Assembly (NCBI RefSeq): GCF_000234665.1
Contig: NC_018338.1
Coordinates: forward strand, 1,464,023-1,528,022
Source: Leishmania mexicana MHOM/GT/2001/U1103
Taxonomy: Eukaryota; Euglenozoa; Kinetoplastea; Trypanosomatida; Trypanosomatidae
Direction: 5' to 3'
Length of the DNA: 64,000 nt
The notes beneath the pieces were generated by a model. The model was not told the DNA's origin, did not search any database, and worked only from the letters and a program-made list of their open reading frames with translations. A program made the translations under genes and the position numbers. Numbering within the stretch: position 1 is the first letter of the stretch; each line of letters begins with the position of its first letter. Of this stretch, positions 21,730 to 31,500 are shown piece after piece.

Positions 21730-24143
21730 ATGGAGTGCATAGTTGTCGTTGAGCAGAAACCGTCTTTTCGACACTTTTTGTTTGTCAGTTGCCCTCCTCT
21801 TTGGTTACCACCTGTCTGCCACACATGTCCTTTCCTCGTACCACCAACTGCCCAGCTCCGCGGCGCCTCCACCCCATGCCTTACTTTAGCTGCTCGAAGA
21901 GTTCCTTGTGGCTGGCCCCCTAACGCAAATTTCCGTGTTCTGCTCTTCTTTTCTTTTCTGCACCACGCACTGTGGGAGGAGCAAGCAAGAGTCGCGCATA
22001 CACCGACAGGGTGTACGAAACGGATTCTGAAAGCAGGAGACAAGCATACGACGCCTGGAGGAAGACGTGGCTGCTGCTTGGCAGGAATGCGAACGGAGGA
22101 AAAAAAGCGGGCCGGTCGTGCTTCGTCTTCCTCTTTTCGTCGAATAGTGATGGTAGGAAGTAGATGTGCTGTCTTTCGTTTTTTTCGTTTCTGCTCCTGC
22201 TCTCATATTATGTCGGTGCCTTCTTTCTCGCCGACTGCCTTCTCCGCTCCCGACCTCTCTTTGCCTTTCAATGACTGTTGCGCGCGTGACGAGCACCACA
22301 ATGCCGCATACCTGTGCTCATTTCTGTGGTGTAATCGTTTGTGTGCGTCCGTGTTTATCTGTGGTGTGGCAGGTGTCCTTTACTCTTCTCCTTTCGAATT
22401 TCGTTTTCATTGTGTCGGGTCCGCTGTTCTATCCCACCTTTCGTTTTTTATTTATCGCCGACTCTCTCTCGGCGGCTTTTCTTGTCCCTGCTCGCCTACC
22501 GCCGTTCCTTCTTTTCTTAGGTGCGCCCGTGTGTGTGTGGGTGTGTCGTATCGCTGGAGGAGAATCGCGTATCACCGGGCATCTTTCACTGAGCAACGCA
22601 TACAAGAAAAAAAAACAAGAAGTGAATGGCGTGTAGAAAATGGAGCAACGGATAGCGACAGCTGTGCCCGCACAACATCAGTGCTTGTCTTTCTTTTTTT
22701 TCCGTTTTGTTTGTGCTCCGCAGATCAACTGCACTCAAGGCGGGTGCGGAAGGCGCGCATGTGTGTGTCATCCTGCGGGGTTGATGTTGGCTGTTTCGCT
22801 TTCGAGAAACGGTAAAGGCTGCGCCGGGCGTGTGGAGTTTTGGTGAGGAATCGACAATGAAGACATGACCGCACGTGGGACCACCTCGTGTCCCACGACG
22901 TGGGCAGACACACACACACACGCACACACCTCATTCCTACACACATACACACAAAGCGCAAAGATGTTGGCCAGCGAGGATTTCTTTTCGGTGCCCATCT
23001 CTCGGCACCAAACCCCCTTTTTTTCGGAACGGATATGGCATTCTTCGCTCTTTTTTTGCTGACTTTGTCCATCTGTGGACTGCTGTTTCGTCGTTCTTTT
23101 CCCCCTTTTTCGTTGTAATGGTGTGTTTCTCCTCCGCGCGCACGCGCGCTCCTCGTCGTCCTCCCGATTTTTTTTTGTTTGTGTGTTCATTGTTTCTCTC
23201 TCTTGCCCCTTAGCGAGATGTGGAGCACTTGAGGAGGCGTGCATTAAGAAGAGGCAGCGTCGTGACTCGTGTCTCGGGCTCTATTCCCCTTTTTTCTCCG
23301 GTGTCATTGTATTCCTTCCGCTCTGGTGCGCACCGTGTCAGCTTTACTGTACGCTTCGCTCGTCCGCTTTGCCTTCCCCCGCACCTCCTCCTCCCTCACA
23401 CACGCGCCTCCTGAGCGCCCTCTTGGTTCTCTCTGCGCCGCTTCTTCTTTTTTCCCCTTCTTTCTGCTTTCTGCTCTTCGCCGCATTATGCATCGTCGTT
23501 TCATTATGTTGCTTTCTCCCTTTTCGTTTCCTTCGCCTGCAAGATTCTCTGCGGGCGCGCATGCCCGCCTCCTCGTCCCCACTAGGCTGGATTGCTTGGT
23601 GCGCCTGCATCTCTTCGATCTTCAGCGCTGCGGCGCTGTCTATAAGTGTGGGTGCGTCGTTAAGGGCGTATCTTGGATCTCGGCAGTCGCCACAGCCATT
23701 CAGCACGCGCGCCTCATTCCTCAACACACGGCGTGCTTGTGTGCGATACCTTTATTACGTTTATGTTTTCTTTTTGCCTTTTTTTGTTCTACTTGAGATG
23801 TATGTTTCTCTCATCAATGTGCGCGTCTTTGCCCATGCGTGCGTGTGTGTGTGGGCGCCTCTCTATGTCGATGTATGTCTATGTGTGCGTGTGCTCTTGG
23901 AGGCGCGTAGGTGTGTAGACACCACTTCGTGCGCTTGTTCGCTTGTGTGTTGTGCTTCTTATTATTGTTATTATATTTTCAACTTCGTTGTTTGCCGTTT
24001 TCTCTCATGTGTGGCGTCGTTCCCTCTTCTTTTTATGATTCGTGTTGTTGCTGTCGTGCACGTATGTGCATCCGCCTACAACTTTTTTCTGCCCTTTTTG
24101 TTGTGTTGTTTGCGTGTGTGCTATCTTTCTCTCGCTGCGTGTA

Positions 24144-24254
24144 TGTGTGCGTGTATGTGCCCGTGTGTGTACATGTAGAAATGGTAGCATGTCGAGTGCG
24201 AAGGTGCCCGCTGACATTTCTACATGTACACACACGGACACATACACGCACACA
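24144..24254 (+). repeat. Long inverted repeat: 40-bp stem with 31-nt loop
   Basis: The left arm 24144-24183 and right arm 24215-24254 are reverse complements over 40 bases with a single mismatch, separated by 31 bases. The arms contain both a CA/GT-type portion and a unique portion (TACATGTAGAAATG and its complement), so the pairing is not just a by-product of dinucleotide repeats. As RNA it would form a very stable hairpin upstream of the carrier gene. Confidence 0.85.
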
Positions 24255-25135
24255 CGTACTCTCGTAAAGTCGCAAGACAGTCTGGTGTGAGTTCCGCGGC
24301 AACGAAAAGAGCAACATACACAGCAAGGAGGAGGGGAGAGTCACGGGAGGGAGAAGGAGGGCGTGTGGGCAGGTAGAGGATGGGCGGCGCAGCCAAACAA
24401 ACACGAGACGAGGAATGAGCTGAAGTAATCCAGCTCACTGCGGCACAATCCTTGTTTTCTAGTGCTGTTGCCACGTCGATCACTCTTCAGCCTTTGCCTT
24501 CTGCGCGAATACGTCTCTCTGTCTCCCCTCTATCCTTGCTCTTTCTCTCTCGTTGTTCGGTCTGACTTTTATTACTTTCTCTCTTCGCCTTCTCTGCCTA
24601 CTTGTGCGGCTGCTCTCGTGCTTTCGGCTCGGTGAGACCGACGTGGACACATTGCGTATCTGCAGCAGGTACACTTAAGCAAAAAAACACCAAAGACACA
24701 CCCACAAACCTTCTACACGCTTGCACAATCACATGTGGGTGTGATATTCGGAACGCTACCCAAGGTCTGTGAAGGCACGCGCTTACAGTGGATGCGAGTG
24801 CACCCTCAGTCGAAGTGCTCGATGTGCGCGTGCAGAGGTACTTGAGCGTTCTGCGACGTCAGCCGTCGATGACCGGACGCTGTCCTCATGCCGCGAGGCA
24901 ATCTGCGTCGCGGCTCACAACACTGCTGTATTTCGTCGCTTGTCAAACGAGGCGACGCGGAGCGCAGCGCAGTGCCAACGAAGTCAATGCAGATTTGTAG
25001 TCTGCGGGCCCTTCACTTGTACTCCGTGTTTTTCCCCTTCTCTGTCATCTACCTCCTCTTCCTGCTGATTGCCTGTGCTGGGCCGTCGTCAACACTCTCT
25101 TCAACGCGTTTAGGCGCGTCAGCGTGTGTTCTCTT

Positions 25136-25137
25136 AG
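25136..25137 (+). promoter_or_regulatory. Putative trans-splice acceptor for the mitochondrial carrier gene
   Basis: A moderately pyrimidine-rich stretch ends in TTCTCTTAG. No ATG lies between this AG and the ATG at 25255, so it fits, though the tract is weaker than at other genes. Confidence 0.3.
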
Positions 25138-25254
25138 GTGGGCACGACTCCTCCATTTCGAACACGCACCGTCGCTGCAAACAACGCCACCTCACACAGC
25201 GTGAATTGTCCATCACTAACACAGTTATAGCTGTCTTGTATATCATTTGCTCAC

Positions 25255-26337
25255 ATGGAAGTGGTGTGCTCGGCACTCGCGGGCATCTTTGCACGCCTGC
25301 TCTGCCATCCATTGGATACAATCAAGACGGTCACCTTCACTGGCTTTGCTGGCGACCACCTCGCGTCACCTGCCACTGCAGCATCATCAAGTACGCCGGC
25401 ACCGCGCGCGCTGTTTGTTCAATCAGCGCGCTCCATATGGGCCAAGGAGGGCGTCGCCGGTTTTTATCGTGGGGTCGGGGTGGCTGCCGTCGGCTCTGCA
25501 CCAGGTGTTGCCCTCTACCTCAGCACCTATGACTGGTGCAGCACGGCGTGGAGGACGCTCGGCGACGGAGCTGCCAGCGCCGCAGGGTCGACTGGAGCGG
25601 GTGAAAACGCCCCGGTGCCGGGTATGATGAACGCCACACTGCAGCCACTGCGAGCCGCCGCTGCCGCCACTCCGTCCAGCGTGCGCTTCTTTGTGTGTGG
25701 ACTGGCAGCTGAGACGGTGAGTTGCGTCGTATGGGTGCCGATCGACGTGGCAAAAGAAAGGCTTCAGTCGCAGCCGCCATCGCTGACGGGCCGCTACACG
25801 AGTAGCCTTGATGCACTGCACCGTATTTTAGCGAATGAAGGAGTGAGAGGCCTCTACAAGGGATACGCCTCCACCCTCTCCAGCTTCGGCCCGTTTTCGG
25901 CGGTGTACTTCGTATTTTACGAGTACTTCACCAAGATGCTGGCAGGGTTGCGTACCGCGACCTCAGCCGCGCCAAAGCAGGGTGACCGGAACGGCGGCAA
26001 GGAAAGAGAGCTGTTCTCTCTGGAGACGTTTGCGGTGGCGCTCGGAGCTGGCGCTGGTGGTAATGCAGTGGCGTCCCTACTCACGAATCCGTTGGAGCTG
26101 GTGAAGACACGGATACAGGTGCAGCGGGCCGTGCTGCATCGAGGAGACGTGGGTGCCTCTACCCCGACCCTGTTTTCATACCACTATCGGGGCCTGCGGG
26201 AGGGGCTCGCAGCACTAGCAAAGGAGAAAGGGATACGGGGGCTATGGAAAGGCGTGGGCAGTCGCATCGCCTACACCGCACCAAACGCGGCGTTGACCAT
26301 GGGCTTCTTTGAGCTTTTGAAGACAAAGCTGGTGTGA
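25255..26337 (+). CDS. Mitochondrial carrier family (SLC25) protein
   Basis: 360 residues with the threefold repeat of mitochondrial carriers. The signature Px(D/E)xx(K/R) is present in all three repeats: PLDTIK at Pro19, PIDVAK at Pro162 and PLELVK at Pro279. Each is followed by the matrix-loop and Gly-containing second-helix pattern (for example GVAGFYRGVG, GVRGLYKGYA, GIRGLWKGVG). Such proteins exchange small metabolites, nucleotides or cofactors across the inner mitochondrial membrane with six transmembrane helices. I cannot name the substrate. The Ala/Gly-rich linkers between repeats (about residues 100-140 and 235-255) are insertions of the kind common in Leishmania proteins. Start at the only nearby ATG, very close to the first repeat. 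Confidence 0.88.
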   Translation: MEVVCSALAGIFARLLCHPLDTIKTVTFTGFAGDHLASPATAASSSTPAPRALFVQSARSIWAKEGVAGFYRGVGVAAVGSAPGVALYLSTYDWCSTAWRTLGDGAASAAGSTGAGENAPVPGMMNATLQPLRAAAAATPSSVRFFVCGLAAETVSCVVWVPIDVAKERLQSQPPSLTGRYTSSLDALHRILANEGVRGLYKGYASTLSSFGPFSAVYFVFYEYFTKMLAGLRTATSAAPKQGDRNGGKERELFSLETFAVALGAGAGGNAVASLLTNPLELVKTRIQVQRAVLHRGDVGASTPTLFSYHYRGLREGLAALAKEKGIRGLWKGVGSRIAYTAPNAALTMGFFELLKTKLV

Positions 26338-28534
26338 AAGACAGGCGCGCGCCGGCGTGCATCATTGCCGATTGCTGTTGCCATCACTGCGGCACGAGAC
26401 GAGGTGTGGACTCCGCCACTTTGCCTGCGTGTATCACGATTTGGTATGTGCTTTTCGTTTTTAGTTTTCCTTCGCGCTGGTGTATTGCCTGCTCATTCTT
26501 CGTTTTTGTGTGTTTTTATAATTATTATTCTAGTCTATATCGTCAAACGCACGCTCGTTTCTATCAATCAATGTGTACAGATGTGTGTGGCCTCGCCGTT
26601 GACCATGGCTCTTCCCCTCTTCTCTCGTCGTAACGCCGTGCTGGTGAATTCCTTCCTTTGCCTTGTCATTGGAAACCTCGCCTTTGTGTGAGCGTGGGTG
26701 TGTCGGTGTAAGTGCTGGGATAGATCGAGAGAGCGAGAAGGGCCGCACGCGCTTCTGCCGAGGGATCCATTTCTCTCCTTTTGTGAACGTCAGCACGTCC
26801 AGCGTCGTCCTCAGTGAAGAAGTCCTCTGTGGTGACGATGTGGACCTGCCTCTCAGCATCTCCACCAAAAAACGCGACGTTCGCGAGTCTGCTGCTGCAT
26901 GCACTCGGTCGTTGGCTCTCTCCCCGCGTCGTGGACTTATAGCGAGCTCGGCGGTCGACGAGCGGTCACTGTGGGGGCCACCCGCCCCCCTCTTGCTGCT
27001 GTGTCCATGGCACCTACTCTTTACTACTAGATTGCCGTGAAGCAGGATGCAACCAGACGAGCAAAGATGGCTGCCAAAGAAACGCAAGCTCCAATGGTGC
27101 TGTTGCGACTCCATTGTTGAAAGGCCCACCATCCGGCGACAATTTACCCACAGGAAAATGCCCTTCTCCGGGCTGTCCGTGCTCTTAGACCAACGCACGC
27201 ACACACACACACACACGAAAAAAGGGAAGGTGTCGTGAGCGATGGGCGCGCATGGATGGTGAACTATCCGAGCTACTTGTCTCCCTTCTCTCCTTCCTCT
27301 TTCCTCTACGCACTCCTTTTGCCTCCGCTCCTTCTTCATGCGCTTCTCTTGCCCTTACCGAATCCTGTTTCACCATATTTTCCCCACGCACCGTGCTGTG
27401 GACGCTCACTTTATGCTCACAACCGCCCTGCTCGCTCGATCTCTGAAGGAGCACCAGCAGTCCACAACAAAAAACACGCGTGCAGCTCTTTCTTGCACTG
27501 CTTGCATCCTTGTGTGTTTTCCCGTTACCATTGCGCCTACCCACTGCGCACTCCCCCGCCCTTTTTTTGCAAACAAAGGTGCGTGTGCACCTCTGTCTTT
27601 CTCCGCGTGTCTTGAATCCATTTATACGGTAGGCAACACCTCCCAGCGACCCCTTTCTCAAGGGAAAGGGACACCGTCGACTACAAGAGCAGTAGCACCA
27701 TCCGAGGTGGCGACATTGTCAGTGTTGTTGCCATCTGTCTTTCAGGCGATGTACCAATCTAATCAGCTCTACCCACCGAGATACGAATCAAAAACAGCGG
27801 CGACAGCACGAGGGGAACGTGAGAAACCACCACCAACAACAACGGACATCGAAGGAAGTGTGCGCATTCAGCCGAGCTCACTGCTTTGCAGACACTATCA
27901 ACGCCTTTCCTCCGCAGTCGTCCTTGTCTCTCTGCCTAGTGTCTTATTCGGTTTCATTGTTTTTTTTTTGTTCTGTTGTTGGTGTTCTGTCCCGACGTGG
28001 AGGACGTCGGTGTCATCTTTCCCTCCTCTCCCTCACAGCTTCTCTTTTCTTTTCTGCCATCCCTCTCGTTATAGACTCCCTGAGGCTGCGCCGCCCTTTT
28101 CGGCTTTCAACTGCTTCCCCCCTTTTTTCTTTTGCCGCTGCCAGCTGCGGTGCACTTGCATCTCCATTTACCTTTATTGTTTCGGCTGTGTACAATAGTG
28201 TCTGCCTCGCTCTCTCTCTGTGTGTGTGTGTGTGCTTGCCTAACTGCGTGTTCGAAGGAGAGGGACGACATAACAGCGTGTCGGCGCCGTGTTGCTCAGG
28301 TGACTTCGTCTCCATGCTGGTAGCCGCGGTGCTTTTCTTGTTCGCCCATATTATCTGTTTCCCCAATACTTGTGCCCGTTACCTTTCTCTTGCTTTTCTT
28401 TTCGCGTGCTGTCTTGCCGAAGCCGACGCACTCGTACACACACACACACATACACACACACACACACCCGAACATACGTTTCGGTGCCCTCCCCCCTCTC
28501 TCTGTCTCGTTTCTCATCGTTTTGAGCGCTGAAG
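26338..28534. other. Spacer between the carrier and the TPR-kinase-HECT gene
   Basis: No credible gene is seen. It contains a CA run at about 27195-27217 and an interrupted CA microsatellite at about 28437-28467, followed by a pyrimidine tract (28487-28520) leading to the next start. AG at 28525-28526 would leave only about 8 nt of 5' UTR. Confidence 0.65.
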
Positions 28535-31500
28535 ATGAGCTTCAACAACCCGCTCGAGTCGCTGCTGCGGAGCATTATTCAAGGCAGTAGCCGTGGTGAG
28601 GGCGGCGGAGGCGACGGCAGCGGCCAACCCGCCATGGTCACCTTCAGCACCGATGATGCTTCAGGTATGTACCCGCTCTCCATGCTGCAAGCCATGGGGC
28701 CGAGCCTAGTGTTCACCCGTGGCCCCGGTGTCACTGTGTCTGCAGATCCGACTCGTCGCGGTGCTGAGGCCCCACCGGCGATGCCAGACCCGCAGTCTGC
28801 CTCACCCGGCAGCGTGTACAGCGGCGGCGTGCCGCCCATGGTGTGGATACAGCGGGAGCAGCAGCGCATCCCGCTTCAGTTCTCCGCAACCGGCAGCCCC
28901 AATCTAGACGGGACGCGGCTGCGCGAGGAGGGCAATGAGGCCTTCAAGGCAGGCCGGTATCACGAGGCGATCCGCTACTACACCCAGGCGATCGAGGTCG
29001 ATCCGGACTCGGAGTTCCTATACACCAACCGCTCCTTTGCCTACTTCAATATCAAAGAGTTCGAGAAGTCCGCCGCTGACGCGGCGAAGGCGGTGGAGAT
29101 CAACGCGAACTTCTTCAAGGGGCACTACCGGCTGGGGCTGGCTCAGATGAGCTTGAACGACTTTGGCCATGCCATGGAGAGTCTACGCAAGGCCTGGGCG
29201 CTGGCGCCCAGTGAGAACAAAGAGGCTATTCGGGTAGCCATGGCGAAATGCGAGTCCAAGATGGCGCGAGCGCCGATTACGCCGCTGCTGATGAGTCCTG
29301 GCGATTCCTCGTCCATGCCCTATACCGAGACTGGTATCAGCTCACGCTCTTCATGGCCGGCGGCTCCGGCGCGTCCCACAGACGTGCAGCCTACACTCGG
29401 CAGCACTAGGGTGGACTTCTCGGAGCTGGAGGCAGATATACGGCGCGCGGCGACCTTGCGGGACCAGGCAGCGGCGTATGCGGAGACATACAAGGCGCAG
29501 AACGACATTGTAGAGTGCAGCAAGCGGTCTGACAAGATCAAGTCTCTCATGAGCATCGCCACCTCCAGCGAGCTCTCTGCCCTTTCCAAGGAAGCAGACG
29601 AGAAACAGTCGCAGTTGCGTCGTGCTGTGCGCGACCAGGATAGCAACGCTTATCACAAAGCGCGGTGTGACCGAGATGCTACACTCAACAAGCTGTGGGA
29701 CACTGCTGCACAGGCTGGGATGGCGATTGCGCAGCTCAAGAAAATTGCCAAGGAGGAGCAGAACTTTTTCAGCCGATTCGGCCCGGCGTCCAACGGCACG
29801 CTGTCCAACGTCCCGACGCAAGGGACGAGTGACAGGGTAACGGCCGTGGCGACACCCGTAGCGGCTGAGTCGCCGCCCGCCTCGGCACCGGCTCCGCCAA
29901 CCGAAGCTCCGACCGATGCCGCCGCCCCAGGCACGTCCCTGTCTCGTGCTTCTTGTATTTCCCCAGGAAGCTCCACACCGACCGCCGAGGCGGTGGCGCC
30001 GCAGCAGCCGTTGACTACCCCGAGGGCCGGCGCAAGCCATTCTACCCAGAGCTCCACCACCGCCGGCGCTGAACTTGACCAGCTGCTGCGACGCCGTGTC
30101 GAGATCAACGAGGCGGTGCGAAAGGCGCAGAAGTGCTTCGCCGCCACCGACGCGGCCGGGCAGGCGCTCTTGCACTCGTTGAAGGTAGAGGCGGAGGCGA
30201 TGAAGGAGGTGCGTTCGCTCCTTGCCGAGGCAGTGGAGCTCGACACCCAGCTGGAGACCCACGCGCGTCAGGTGGCGCAGACCACAACGAAGGAGCTTTC
30301 CGATGTGCGGTTGCAGGCGCTGGACCAGATGAGCAGCATCGTCGAGCGCGTGAAAGCAGACAAGGAGGCCTTCGCCAAGACGATGCGCGAGGGCGACGGC
30401 CTGCTGGAGGAGGAGGCGAAGCTCGAGCAACAGCGCCTCTTGCACGAGCGCCAGCGCATTCAGCTGCAGGCCGAAATTGAATGGTTCAAGATTCGAGATG
30501 AGCCAGAGAATAAGATCGAATGCCTGCAGGTGCAGGTGAAACGACTGCACCAGCGTATCGCTGCCATCCACGAGAAGCAGAAAGCTGTGCAGACACGCCT
30601 CATGGAGCTGGTGGAGCAGGATCACCCGGAGCTGGCGTGGAAGTCGATGGCGAACGGTTCACGAATCTTGCGGCTGGTAAAAGGCAGCGGGCTCTGGCAG
30701 AACCTTTCCTTCTCCGACTTTCAGGTTTTGTCGACGCTGTCGTCCACTGTGAACAGCAAGGTATACCACGCGTTACGCCGCGGCGAGCACGTCGCTGTGA
30801 AGGAGATCTCCATCGACGACGACGCGGCGCGCCGACGCTTCCAGCGAGAGGTGAATATCGTCTCCACCTGCAACCACCCCAACATCATCCGTATCAAAGG
30901 CGTCTTCTTCGACGGGCCTTTTGCCTATATCCTCTTACCCTACTACCACCGCGGCAGCCTGCGGGCGTTGCTGTCGAAGCAGGAGCCCATGTCGTGGGTG
31001 GCGGTGCAGGACATGCTCCGTCAACTCGCCAGCGGCGTCGCCTACCTGCACGAGCACGGCATTGTCCACGGTGACCTGAAGCCGTCCAACGTGCTCATTG
31101 CGGATGACGGGCGGCCTGTCATCTCCGACTTTGGCATCGCCAAGGACCACGGCGCCCTCGGCGTTGCTGACATGACGCTGACAACCACCGTGACGAGCAC
31201 CAGCAACGGTCCCAGCAGCATCGTGGGCACAGTACAGTATATGGCACCTGAGCAGCTGCTCTGCGAGACGGGCTCACACAAGACGAAGTCCACGGGCATG
31301 TCAGACATGTGGGCGCTCGGGTTCACGATGCTGGAGGTGGCGCTAGAGAACGCGTTTTTTCACGATGGCTCACTGGGAAAGCCATGTTTGCCGCTGTTGC
31401 TACCAGAGCAGAAGCGGATCGATGTGCCGGCCAAGGCCGTCGGCGGTGACGAGAAGCTAGCCGAGGCAATCGCGTCAGTGCTCGTGGCCGACCCAGGAAA

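Larger units (their letters stand above)
17050..25254. other. 8.2-kb gene-free spacer downstream of 4E-IP
   Basis: No credible gene is seen. Contents I can support are CA repeats (17297-17321, 18659-18683), GT runs near 19026-19045, an AT palindrome at 20711-20734, a retroposon copy at 20935-21729, a long hairpin at 24144-24254, and many pyrimidine tracts. Open frames of up to 381 codons in it are cysteine- and phenylalanine-rich low-complexity translations. Confidence 0.65.

Noticed and set aside
29351..30625. 424-codon open frame on the minus strand
   Set aside because: Lies wholly inside the TPR-kinase-HECT gene, antisense, and is His/Arg/Leu-rich. GC-rich codon bias on the + strand creates long open antisense frames.
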